Assembly: GCA_963793845.1 (NCBI GenBank)
Contig: CAWCBG010000002.1
Span: forward strand, 744,001-808,000
Length of the DNA: 64,000 nt
Direction: 5' to 3'
Origin: CAWCBG01 sp963793845
Lineage (GTDB): Bacteria > Acidobacteriota > Terriglobia > Terriglobales > Acidobacteriaceae
Of the stretch, positions 9,507 through 18,310 are shown in pieces. Under the pieces are notes generated by a model, which had not been told where the DNA came from, did not search any database, and saw only the letters and a list, made by a program, of their open reading frames with translations. Position numbers and translations under genes: made by a program. Position 1 is the first letter of the stretch. Each line of letters opens with the position of its first letter.

Positions 9507-9752
9507 TCACGGAAATTCAAGGCGCCCATAAATCTCCTCATTCGTCAGATGCATCTTCGGCCCTCCGGAGGTGATGAGCGGGAAATGTACGTGTTGCGGA
9601 CGCCGACGTCGTGCGGCCTTTAACAGGATGTTTCTAATGCATGTCAACACTAGGTCGCTAACCGACCGGCCTCTCGCCAAAGCGCGTTCTTCGAGCTTGC
9701 GCGAAACGGGAGCGCGAATAATTACGGTGATACGAACAGGCTTCTGCTTCAT
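9507..9752 (-). CDS. Orphan antitoxin-like protein (ribbon-helix-helix type)
   Basis: 81 residues from the ATG at 9752, which has AAGGGCG upstream. An open extension to 9887 has no ribosome site and no protein-like character. The N-terminal VRITVIIRAPVSRKLEERAL plus ARGRSVSDLV suggests a ribbon-helix-helix DNA-binding domain. The tail HVHFPLITSGGP..LTNEEIYGRLEFP resembles the toxin-wrapping tails of VapB-like antitoxins. No toxin gene follows on this strand: the next 70 bases reach the end of the convergent PIN gene. It may be a leftover or a solo regulator. Confidence 0.6.
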   Translation of the reverse strand: MKQKPVRITVIIRAPVSRKLEERALARGRSVSDLVLTCIRNILLKAARRRRPQHVHFPLITSGGPKMHLTNEEIYGRLEFP

Positions 9753-9918
9753 GTAGTCGCCCTTGTTCCATATTGCCACGATTGACTTCGTTGCTCGACG
9801 AATTCTCCCCACTTTTGCACCCGCCCCAACAGTTACTTGCCGCTTTCCCACAGTATTTCCACTTCGCGTGTGAAGATTAGAGTGCAAGCGATTGCGCCTT
9901 GCCGCACACTGGAGTTAC

Positions 9919-11779
9919 ATGGCCGAACCCGGCAGTTTCGCTGACACCCTGAAGCAGCAGGCCGACATCGTCCGCATCGTGGGCGAGTACGTCAAGCTGC
10001 GCAAGATGGGTGCGCAGAACTTTGGCGGGCTGTGTCCGTTCCACCAGGAGAAGACGCCATCGTTCTCCGTTCACGCCACGCGCCAGTTTTATCACTGCTT
10101 CGGCTGCGGCGCGTCGGGCGACGTCTTCAGCTTCGTCCAGAAGATCGAGAACATCACCTTCCCCGAAGCGGTTCGCGCCGTGGCCGAGAAGCTCGGCGTG
10201 CCGCTGCCGAAGATGACCTACTCCTCGCCTGAGGAGGAGCGCCAGGCGAAACAGCGCGGCGGGCTGGTCGATATCCAGGAGCGGGCCTGCATTTACTTTC
10301 AGGAGCAACTGCGGCGTCCCGAGGCGGCGCATGCCCGCGAGTATCTGGTTTCGCGCGGGCTTACGCCGGAGCACATCGCCGAGTTCCGCATCGGATTCGC
10401 GCCCGAATCGGGCTTCCTGCTGCGTGACGCCCTGCAGCGGCAGTTCGGCGAAGAGATCCTGCGCGATTCGGGACTGTTCTCGTGGAAAGACAAAAACGAC
10501 GAGCAGCCGGAGCAGCGAGCGTCGTTATATTCGAAATTTCGCAACCGTGTGATGTTCCCCATCGCCAACGAATCGGGGAAGATCATCGCCTTCACCGGGC
10601 GAACCCTCTCGGCGGACGAGAAGGCTGGTCCCAAATACCTGAATTCGCCGGAGACGCCGATCTACTCCAAGTCGCGCGTGCTGTTCAATCTCGACAAGGC
10701 CAAGGAAGCGATCCGCAAGCTCGACTACGCCATCCTGGTCGAAGGCCAGATGGATTGCATCGCCGTATACAGCGCCGGATTTCATAACGTGATTGCCAGC
10801 TCGGGCACGGCGTTCACCGAGATTCAGGCCAAACTGCTGGGGCGCTTCAGCAAGAACGTCGTCGTCAACTTCGACCCTGACACTGCGGGCGCCGCTGCCG
10901 CCGAGCGTTCGCTGGCCCTGCTGGTCGCCGAAGATTTTCAGATCAAGGTGCTGTCGCTGGAGGCCGGCTTCGATCCTGACTTGTACATCCGGCGCAAGGG
11001 CGTGGACGCCTACACCGAAGCGCTGGGCCATTCGCAGAAGTATTTCGACTACCTGATCGAGCGGGCCCGCAAGCAGTTTCCGACGCGCACACCGGAAGGC
11101 AAGGTCAAGGCGCTGAACTTCCTGCTGCCGCACATTCAGCGCATTCCCAGCCGGATCGTCCGCGATGAGCTGGCGAACGAGATTTCGCATCGCCTCGGCA
11201 TCGAGTCGACGGTGCTGCGCCAGGAGTTGCGACAGGCGGTGACCACGCGATCGGCCTCGCGGGTCAGCGCTGCCAGCGCCGGAGCGATTACCGACGCCGA
11301 GCGCTTGCTGATCCGCGCGCTCGCCGACCGCGAGTCTCGGCGGAACGCCAGTCAGCGATCGCGATGGCTTCGATACCGCCTTCGAGCCCGGCCGGCAGGC
11401 GCACTTCGTCCTAAGCCAGGAGCGGCTGCACAGTGGCGCGGCCACCGAACGCCTGATTGACGCGCTGATGGCGGCCGAAGAGCAGGGGCTCGATCCGATG
11501 GCGATGCCGCTGGAGGACTCCGACCGGCAGGTGCTCGCTTCGGTGCTGATGGACGAGCGCGAGGAACTCACGCCCGAGTTGCTGGAAGAGGCGATCAAGT
11601 CTTTGCGCCGCCGGGCGTTGCGTCACCGCATGGACGCGCTACAGCACGAGCTGAAGGAAGCCGAGCGCCGTCAGGATGCGGGCTCGACCGCCCGACTGCT
11701 GCAGGAGCGCCTAAAGCTGCGCCGGAGCCTTAGTTCGGTGTCAGACGGAGGGCCAAGCGCGGTCGAAGGCCGGGGGTAA
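9919..11779 (+). CDS. dnaG: DNA primase DnaG, frame broken near 11340
   Basis: The start at 9919 follows GGAG and gives MAEPGSFADTLKQQADIVRIVGEYVKL. The zinc-binding CPFHQEKTPSF...FHCFGCGASGDVF-like segment (here YHCFGCGASGDVF) and the TOPRIM core (AILVEGQMDCIAVY, VVNFDPDTAGAAAAERSL) are intact in frame 1. After RALADRES the frame turns to nonsense. The neighbouring frame continues with DGFDTAFEPGRQAHFVLSQE and the DnaB-interacting C-terminal helices to 11779. The total length is a multiple of three plus one, so one extra base around 11335-11346 (for example in CGGCGG) restores about 619 residues. The gene is essential, so a sequencing error is likely. rpoD follows, as in the classical macromolecular synthesis operon. 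Confidence 0.9.
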
Positions 11780-11782
11780 CCA

Positions 11783-11806
11783 AAATTGTTCCACGTGGAA
11801 CAATTT
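11783..11806. promoter_or_regulatory. parS-like palindrome (candidate ParB/Spo0J binding site)
   Basis: A perfect 24-base palindrome centred between 11794 and 11795, with core TGTTCCACGTGGAACA (11787-11802). The established bacterial parS consensus is TGTTTCACGTGAAACA, and single-base variants including TGTTCCACGTGAAACA are used in Bacillus. The match and the intergenic position make a centromere-like site plausible. No T-run follows, so it is not a terminator. No parA/parB gene is in the window. Confidence 0.6.
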
Positions 11807-11964
11807 GCGCTGTTTCCCGAAATGGGAATCATCCTTATTGAAGTGATGTAAGTATCTGATTAAAAAGGGCTGAACCTAATCCAGCTCGGGCTTCATCTAA
11901 CTTACAGGGGTTGAGAGCGTCCAAGTCTCCAGCAGGTGGGGCGGCTCTCGACTGAAAATAGGCT

Positions 11965-11993
11965 TTGAGGGCGGGCCCGGCCTATGCTAAAAT
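11965..11993 (+). promoter_or_regulatory. Sigma-70-type promoter of rpoD
   Basis: TTGAGG (11965-11970), a 17-base spacer, then TAAAAT (11988-11993) extended by an upstream TG at 11985-11986. It implies transcription from about 12000, which supports the internal TTG at 12097 over the long upstream open frame as the rpoD start. Confidence 0.6.
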
Positions 11994-12096
11994 TCGTAAG
12001 TTTCCGCATATCCCGGTACTGCCGTACCGCTCCCGCCGTAGTGTGCACCCTGAAAAGAGCGCCCAGCGAAGGGCGACAAGTAGAGGAAATTCCGCT

Positions 12097-13786
12097 TTGG
12101 CTCTAGAAGATAAGTTCGACGACATCAAGAAATTGATCGATGCCGGAAAAGAGAAGGGCTACCTCACGTATGACGAGGTGAACGATCTCATTCCGCACGA
12201 CGTGCATTCGGCCGACGACCTCGAAGACTTGATGACCACCATCGGCACCCAGGGCATTGACGTGCTCGAAGGTCCGAAGGCAGGTGCTCTCGACAAGTTC
12301 GAGAAGGGCGACATTGAGGCCGGCGAAGACGTCGAGCTCGATCTCACGCCCGGTGCGCTGGAGAAAACCAACGACCCCGTCCGCATGTATCTGCGCGAGA
12401 TGGGCACCGTGCCGCTGCTCACCCGCGAAGGCGAAGTCGAAATCGCCAAGCGCATCGAGCGCGGACAGCTTCGCGTTCTGAAGGCGCTGTCGCGTTCGCC
12501 GATCGTGATCCGCGAAATCCTCGCCATGGGCGAGGACCTGAAGCGCGGCGTACGTTCCATCAAGGAAGTGGTTCTCTTCGACGAAGAGGAAATCACCGAA
12601 GAGGTTCTCCTCAACCGGCTGAAGGACATCACCGGCCGTGTGGACGAACTGAACAAGCACTACAAGAAGTCGGTGATGCTGACCGACAAGCTGGCCGAGA
12701 TTCCGCAGAAGAAGAATCCGCGCGGCTTCCGCAAGACCAAGTGGGCCATGGGCCGCGAGCAGGTTGGCATCTCGCGCGTGATCCGCAAGCTGGGCTTCAC
12801 CAACAGCGAGCGCAAGCGCCTGATCGATCGCGTCAACAAGACGGTCGACAGCATGCGCGGGCTCGATCGCCAGGCCGGCAACTTCGAGAAGCGCGCCGAA
12901 CAGACGCGCGTGGACGAGACCAAGAAGGAGCTGCGCCGCCAGGTTCGCCAGATCCGCGCCGACCTCGAGCACATGGAGCGTGACGCCGGCGCCAGCTTTG
13001 CCGAGCTCAAGCGCACGCAGCGCGAGATCGTGCAGGGCGACGTCGATGCCGAGTACGCCAAGCGCGAGCTGATTGAAGCCAACCTGCGACTGGTGGTTTC
13101 GATTGCCAAAAAGTACACCAATCGCGGACTTGCAGTTCCTCGACCTGATTCAGGAAGGCAACATCGGCCTGATGAAGGCGGTGGACAAGTTCGAATACCG
13201 CCGCGGCTACAAGTTCTCGACCTACGCCACTTGGTGGATTCGCCAGGCAATCACCCGCGCTATTGCCGATCAGGCCCGCACCATCCGTATTCCGGTGCAC
13301 ATGATCGAGACCATCAACAAGCTGATCCGCACGTCGCGGCAGCTGGTGCAGGAACTCGGACGCGAGCCCACTTCGGAAGAGATCGCCAAGCGGATGGATA
13401 TTCCGGTGGCGAAAGTTCGCAAAGTCTTGAAGATCGCACAGGAGCCTATCTCCCTCGAGACGCCGATCGGCGAAGAGGAAGATTCGCATCTGGGCGACTT
13501 CATCGAAGACCGCGCGGTGGTCTCTCCGGCCGAAGCGGTGATCAACGTGAACCTCAAGGAGCAGACGGCGCAAGTGCTGCGCACGCTCACTCCTCGCGAG
13601 GAGAAGGTGATCAAGATGCGCTTCGGACTGGAAGACGGCTCCGAGCACACGCTGGAAGAGGTCGGCCAGTCGTTCGCGGTTACTCGCGAACGTATCCGGC
13701 AGATCGAAGCCAAGGCGCTGCGCAAGCTGCGGCATCCGTCGCGCTCGCGCAAACTGCGCGCCTTCATGGACGGCGTGCACGACTAG
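12097..13786 (+). CDS. rpoD: Primary sigma factor RpoD, one extra base at 13130/13131
   Basis: About 562 residues after repair. The TTG at 12097 has AGAGGA upstream and opens LALEDKFDDIKKLIDAGKEK, a sigma region 1.1. Region 1.2 is NDPVRMYLREMGTVPLLTRE. Region 2 begins EANLRLVVSIAKKYTNRGL and then breaks. The next frame supplies QFLDLIQEGNIGLMKAVDKF, STYATWWIRQAITRAIADQA, region 3 and region 4 with VTRERIRQIEAKALRKLRHP. The invariant join RGLQFLDL needs CTG where the sequence has CTTG, so one T at 13130/13131 is extra. Housekeeping sigma is essential, so this is very probably a sequence error rather than biology. A terminator follows at 13824. Confidence 0.93.
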
Positions 13787-13823
13787 AACAGCTGTCAGTT
13801 TTCAGTCGTTAGTTATCAGCCAG

Positions 13824-13848
13824 GGCGCGGGAGAACCCCGCCTTTTCT
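13824..13848 (+). terminator. Rho-independent terminator after rpoD
   Basis: A GGCG-c-GGG stem pairs with CCCCGCC across an AGAA loop (13824-13842), followed by TTTTCTTC. It lies 38 bases past the rpoD stop and separates it from the following cassette. Confidence 0.7.
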
Positions 13849-13970
13849 TCGCTCAGTCCAAAAGGGCGACCTAATAGAATCGCAAGACGCGGCGAATAAA
13901 AGGCGAATATGCTATTATCTACGCTCAGAAGAGCGACCGAATGAGGGAATCAGGTTGAGTAGTGATCTCT

Positions 13971-15103
13971 ATGCGCAACCAAGGGTTCTTTGACGAGTCG
14001 AGCGAACAGTCCCGTATCAAGGCGACGATTGTCAGCGATTATTTCTGGGCGTGGGCAAAGGTCATCTTGTCATCGTGACGAAGTGAGGCGGCCGTATCGC
14101 ATACATTGATCTCTTCGCCGGTCCGGGAAGATACAGGGACGGCACCAAATCCACCCCTTTATTAGTACTGGAACGCGCAATAGCCGATGTGGACATGCGC
14201 GAGCACCTTGTCACACTATTCAATGACGCTGCCGTGGAGAACTCTCAAGCATTAGAGAAAGATATCCAAGCGCTACCTGATATCACAAAGCTAAAATACA
14301 AGCCCCAGGTCGCAACCCAAGAAGTCGGCGATGAGATTGTCAAGATGTTTGAGCAAATGAATCTGGTTCCTACTTTTTTCTTTGTAGATCCTTGGGGATA
14401 CAAAGGCCTCTCATTGGGACTAATTAACTCTGTCTTGAAGAATTGGGGCTGTGATTGCGTTTTCTTTTTCAATTACAACCGGATCAACATGGGTCTCGGA
14501 AACGACGCCGTAGAAGAACACATGAATGTGCTGTTCGGAGATGAGCGAGCCAATGAACTGCGAGAGAAGCTGGAGCTTCTACCATCTCGCGAGCGTGAAG
14601 CCGCTATTGTCGAAGCGCTAACTGCCGCATTGCGCGAGTTGGGAGCAAACTATGTGCTGCCCTTCTGTTTTAAGGATGAAAAGGGCAGCCGAACTACCCA
14701 CCACCTTATATTCGCAACCAAGCATCCGCGCGGCTACCGCATCATGAAAGAAATAATGGCGAAACAGAGTTCGGAAGGCCCCCAAGGAGTAGCATCTTTC
14801 GGATATTGCCCCGCATCGGCGATTCATCCATTGCTTTTCGAACTCAACCGGCCTCTTGATGATTTGGAGGGAATGCTTCTAGGCGAATATGAGGGACTAA
14901 CTCTGACAACAGCCGAACTCTATGATCGCCATAACGTCGGACATCCATACACGATGAAGAACTACAAGGACGTTCTCATCAGCATGGAGGAGCGCGGCCT
15001 CATTAAGGCTGATCCGCCACGTGAATCGCGGCGTAAGGGAACCTTTGCAGACAAGGTGCGTGTAATGTTTCCGAAGAATCAACAAGAAAAGCATCCGGCA
15101 TGA
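13971..15103 (+). pseudogene. tcmP: Three-Cys-motif partner protein TcmP, disrupted near 14076-14092
   Basis: The N-terminal part from ATG 13971 reads FFDESSEQSRIKATIVSDYF followed by WAWAKVILSS, then hits TGA at 14076. After a second stop in the other frame at 14084, that frame continues GGRIAYIDLFAGPGRYRDGT and runs to 15103 (FNDAAVENSQALEKD.., FFFVDPWGYKGLSL.., C-terminal winged-helix-like region). The Rossmann-like DLFAGPGR motif suggests an S-adenosylmethionine-type methyltransferase fold. The frames fit two single-base insertions within about 15 bases, or genuine decay. A shorter product from ATG 14189 would lose the DLFAGPG motif. TcmP is known as the regular partner of the three-cysteine Gp37/Gp68 protein, which follows here with an ATGA overlap. 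Base composition is visibly AT-richer than the neighbours. Confidence 0.75.
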
Positions 15104-15879
15104 GCGCGAACAGCAAGATCGAATGGACGGATGCGACATGGAACCCGGTTCGGGGGTGCACCAAAATCAGCCCCGGCTGCACCCATTGCTACGCGGAAGT
15201 ATTTGCTGAGCGATTTCGCGGAGTAAAGGGCCATCCATACGAACAAGGCTTTGACCTCCGTCTCGTTCCGGAAAAACTGAACGAGCCTTTCAAATGGCGA
15301 GCGCCGAGACGGGTGTTCGTTAACTCGATGAGTGATTTGTTCCATGAAGGGGTTCCTGACGATTACATTGCGTCCGTCGTGGACGTAATGGTCCAGGCCG
15401 ACTGGCACACATATCAGGTCTTGACCAAACGATCTGCTCGCATGAGTGAGTTGCTGAAAACACGTCTGAGGTTCGCTGCGGCGAAACCCCATATCTGGTG
15501 GGGTGTTAGCGTTGAGAATAAGAAGCACGGTCTGCCTAGAATTGAGAACCTTCGCTCTGCCCCCGCAGCCGTACGGTTTCTTTCGATCGAGCCATTGTTA
15601 GAGGACTTAGGAACCGTTAACTTCTCAGGCATCCACTGGGTCATCGTCGGTGGTGAGAGTGGGTTTGGTGCCAGGTCCATGCCACGGCAATGGGTTGTCT
15701 CCATTCGCAGCCAGTGTCGCCAATATGGTGTTCCCTTCTTCTTCAAGCAATGGGGCGGTAGGCGAAAAAAAGAAGCTGGGAGATTGTTAGACGGCCGAAC
15801 CTATGATGAGATGCCCGATGTCGTGCTCCACGATAATGGCAACGCTGCAGGCTCTCTCATGCAGCAGCAAATCCGATAA
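15100..15879 (+). CDS. DUF5131 / phage Gp37-Gp68 family three-cysteine protein
   Basis: 259 residues, start overlapping the TcmP stop (ATGA). The N-terminus MSANSKIEWTDATWNPVRGC continues into a CX6CX2C motif (C20, C27, C30) that resembles a radical-SAM or Fe-S cysteine cluster. The rest is typical of the family: MSDLFHEGVPDDYIASV, FQVLTKR-like YQVLTKRSARM, IWWGVSVEN, RFLSIEPLLEDLG, WVIVGGESG, PFFFKQWGG. Members occur in phages and bacterial islands, and the reaction is not established. It forms a two-gene cassette with TcmP, inserted between the rpoD terminator and a TonB gene, with lower GC than its surroundings. Confidence 0.88.
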   Translation: MSANSKIEWTDATWNPVRGCTKISPGCTHCYAEVFAERFRGVKGHPYEQGFDLRLVPEKLNEPFKWRAPRRVFVNSMSDLFHEGVPDDYIASVVDVMVQADWHTYQVLTKRSARMSELLKTRLRFAAAKPHIWWGVSVENKKHGLPRIENLRSAPAAVRFLSIEPLLEDLGTVNFSGIHWVIVGGESGFGARSMPRQWVVSIRSQCRQYGVPFFFKQWGGRRKKEAGRLLDGRTYDEMPDVVLHDNGNAAGSLMQQQIR

Positions 15880-15975
15880 GCCGGTAGCTGCTGATGCTGG
15901 CTAACTGCAGGTCTCGGCTCCGCCGCTGGCCCAGGATGCCACCGCGATTCGTTGGAGTTTTGGGATCGTGGAGCG

Positions 15976-16872
15976 TCAGTACAGCCGGAAGTTCACTTCG
16001 ACATTGATCTGCACTGGCACTGCCTGACCGTTCAGCTTGGCGGGTTCGAAGCGCCATTGCATCACGGCTTCTCTGGCCTTCTCGTCCAGACCCATGCCGA
16101 GGGAGCGCTGAATCTTGATCTCGTGCGGCTTGCCGTCCGCACCCACCACCAGCCACAGAACCACCGTGCCCTGGTACTTCGCCTTGCGAGCTTCTTCGGA
16201 GTACTCGGGATCGGGCGCATAGAGCGCCTTGGGTGCGCTCACGCCGCCGCCTACACGATAGGCTCCGCCACCGTATCCGCCGCCATGTCCGGGGCCCACG
16301 CCGGGACCTGTACCGGAGCCCACACCGCCACCGCTGCCGCTGCCGATACCTCCGCCATATCCCGTTCCGTTGGATGGCGGCCCCAACACCTTCGATAACG
16401 GATCACCCAGTTGCCCTGTCGTGGGCAGCTTGATCTCGGGCGGCACAACTACCGAAGGAGTCGCGACCAGCTTAGGGTTGTCGTTACGGATGACAATCGC
16501 GGGAGGAACAATCTGGTCCTTGGAAAGCTTGGGCAACGCGCCCTTGGGAGCGGCCAGTTTGTCGCGGTCACCGCCGCCGCCGCCACCGCCGGCCCTGGTC
16601 TTGGAGACGCTCATCGGCAGATAAGGGCTGATGTCGGTTACCAGCCCGACGACCTGTTGCTTGATTTCGTCCTTGTGCGAGTAGGTCCAGGTCGCCGACC
16701 AGATCAACAGGCCAACAAGAACCATGTGGCCGACGAAGGAATAGATGAAGGTATCTTTGCGTTGCGGGTACAGGCCTTCGCCTTCGCCGAACAGCGCAGG
16801 AATGACCTGATCCTCGGGCGCAAGCTTGGGCGCCTGCTCAGGCGACGGCTTTTGCAAGACAGGGGTAGACAT
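15976..16872 (-). CDS. TonB-family energy transducer
   Basis: 298 residues. There is a cytoplasmic N-terminus of about 40 residues, one membrane helix (FIYSFVGHMVLVGLLIWSAT), a periplasmic segment with a glycine run at about 95-101, and a second Gly/Ser-rich spacer (GYGGGIGSGSGGGVG..). The C-terminal TonB domain (YAPDPEYSEEARKAKYQGTV, then GLDEKAREAVMQWRFEPAKL) ends VEVNFRLY. Glycine-rich rather than Pro-rich spacing is unusual for classical TonB but common in acidobacterial paralogues. No ExbB or ExbD is adjacent, so it may use shared motor proteins. Confidence 0.87.
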   Translation of the reverse strand: MSTPVLQKPSPEQAPKLAPEDQVIPALFGEGEGLYPQRKDTFIYSFVGHMVLVGLLIWSATWTYSHKDEIKQQVVGLVTDISPYLPMSVSKTRAGGGGGGGDRDKLAAPKGALPKLSKDQIVPPAIVIRNDNPKLVATPSVVVPPEIKLPTTGQLGDPLSKVLGPPSNGTGYGGGIGSGSGGGVGSGTGPGVGPGHGGGYGGGAYRVGGGVSAPKALYAPDPEYSEEARKAKYQGTVVLWLVVGADGKPHEIKIQRSLGMGLDEKAREAVMQWRFEPAKLNGQAVPVQINVEVNFRLY

Positions 16873-17022
16873 CTCTATTCAACAGTATAGACCCAGCTAC
16901 AAATCGGAAGATGCACAAAAAGTACCAACAGCCCACTGGATTTGACGCAGGCAAAGGCCGTTCGATAGTGCCAAAAAAGAAAGGACGAAACTGGCTTTGG
17001 TTTGCGGCCCGAACCCCCAGCT

Positions 17023-18063
17023 CTAACCACTGCCACGATTCACAATGACACGCAAGGCGGCGCGTTGCACCGAGATTTCCACCGGAGTGGGGCCAATGTA
17101 CTCTCCGTCGGCGAACACCTCGGTGACCGGATCGGTCACCAGGCGAATCCGCTCGGCACGAAAGTATTCAACCTCTTTCAGGCCAAGGTGTTCCCCCTTG
17201 TAGACGAGGCGAAACAGGCGCAGCAGCCGCATCTTGCTCAAGCGGCGGACGAAACAAACGTCGAGCAATCCGTCATCGAGAACCGCCTCGTGAGTAAGTC
17301 GCATGCCGTGTCCGTATTGCGGGCCATTGCCGGCGGCGATCAGGAAGCCCGGTTCGTTGATGCGGATCTGCCAAACGCCATCCACTTCGACAGACACTGT
17401 TACCTGGGGTGGACGAAACGAGCCCAGCGTCTGCAGCAAACCAACCACGTAGCCACCGTGCGCACGCAGCCAGCGAGGCTGGTCCAAAGTTAGCCGGTTC
17501 ACGGCTGCGTCGAGCCCGGTTCCGGCGATGCATCCGAAAAACGTAGTTCGCGAACGCTGGCTTTCCGCCTCGGCAGCGTGGCGCAGTTGTGACTGCATGA
17601 TGCGTGGTCCCAGGCGAGGCAGATCGGGGCGCGGCCCGGAAGGAACGAAGTGCAAAGTCTCCAGCGATTCACCCTGCCAGGGCGACTCGTCGCTGGGCGG
17701 TGTTGCGTCCGGTGAGTCCTCCGGTGGGATGGGCTGGATAGTGCCCAGGTCAATCATGCGAGTGTTGTCGCCGACTGCGCAGAAGCGGCGCCACGCCGTC
17801 AGCGCGGCTGTGGTGCTGTCGATACCGAGCGAAGCGGCAAAATCGTTGGCGCTTCCCAGCGGAACGATCAGGGTGGGGATGTCTCTGTTGGCAAGCGAGC
17901 CGAGGGGGCGATGGATGGTTCCGTCTCCGCCGAAGATGAGCACCGCGGCCGGCTGGTCGGTGGGATCGAGTTCGTTGCCGGTGAAGATGTTCACGTCCTC
18001 CAGTTCGAAAGGACGGACGTGATGCTGTTTCGCGATGGGACCCAGAAGAGCGACAGCGCGCAC
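17023..18063 (-). CDS. Diacylglycerol kinase-like lipid kinase (YegS/LCB5 family)
   Basis: About 346 residues from a GTG at 18063. The nucleotide site appears as AVLIFGGDGTIHRPLGSLAN and PLGSANDFAASLG, the paired GGDGT and PxGTxND-like motifs of diacylglycerol/sphingosine kinases. Later segments (FLIAAGNGPQYGHGMRLTHEAVLDDGLLDVC) are also standard. It should phosphorylate a lipid at the inner membrane. The second motif has SAND in place of GTxND. The frame stays open to ATG 18156, but that extension runs toward an intergenic repeat and has no family similarity. Confidence 0.82.
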   Translation of the reverse strand: MRAVALLGPIAKQHHVRPFELEDVNIFTGNELDPTDQPAAVLIFGGDGTIHRPLGSLANRDIPTLIVPLGSANDFAASLGIDSTTAALTAWRRFCAVGDNTRMIDLGTIQPIPPEDSPDATPPSDESPWQGESLETLHFVPSGPRPDLPRLGPRIMQSQLRHAAEAESQRSRTTFFGCIAGTGLDAAVNRLTLDQPRWLRAHGGYVVGLLQTLGSFRPPQVTVSVEVDGVWQIRINEPGFLIAAGNGPQYGHGMRLTHEAVLDDGLLDVCFVRRLSKMRLLRLFRLVYKGEHLGLKEVEYFRAERIRLVTDPVTEVFADGEYIGPTPVEISVQRAALRVIVNRGSG

Positions 18064-18150
18064 GGCGTTACTTTCGCACAGCGGGCAGCGAATTTCAAAA
18101 TACGAGGCTGGCTGCCTTTGCGGCTGCCGGCTTGAGCATGGTTTTTTCGC

Positions 18151-18203
18151 TGTCATGCTGAGCGGAGGCGGCGCTTCGCCGCCGAAGTCGAAGCACCCCT
18201 ATA
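18151..18203. repeat. CATGCTGAG...AGTCGAAGCACCCCTA intergenic repeat
   Basis: TGTCATGCTGAGCGGAGG, then a GGCGGCG-CTT-CGCCGCC hairpin, then AAGTCGAAGCACCCCTAT. Nearly identical in design to 25767-25818. The hairpin bases co-vary between the two copies (GGCGGCG/CGCCGCC here, GGTGGCG/CGCCACC there), which supports a structured element. Confidence 0.75.
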
Positions 18204-18310
18204 TCCGGAAGCTCTATGCACAGCACGCCCGACGGCTGCGGAAACCTCCTCTAGCTGCCACGTGATTGATTTCCTTGCGTCGCGTCGGCCGCTTCACTAC
18301 TCTGTCTCGC

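Larger units (their letters stand above)
11780..12096. other. dnaG-rpoD intergenic region with parS-like site and rpoD promoter
   Basis: No gene. It contains the 24-base palindrome at 11783-11806 and, about 180 bases later, a promoter at 11965-11993. The leader between the promoter and the rpoD TTG is about 97 bases. Confidence 0.7.
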
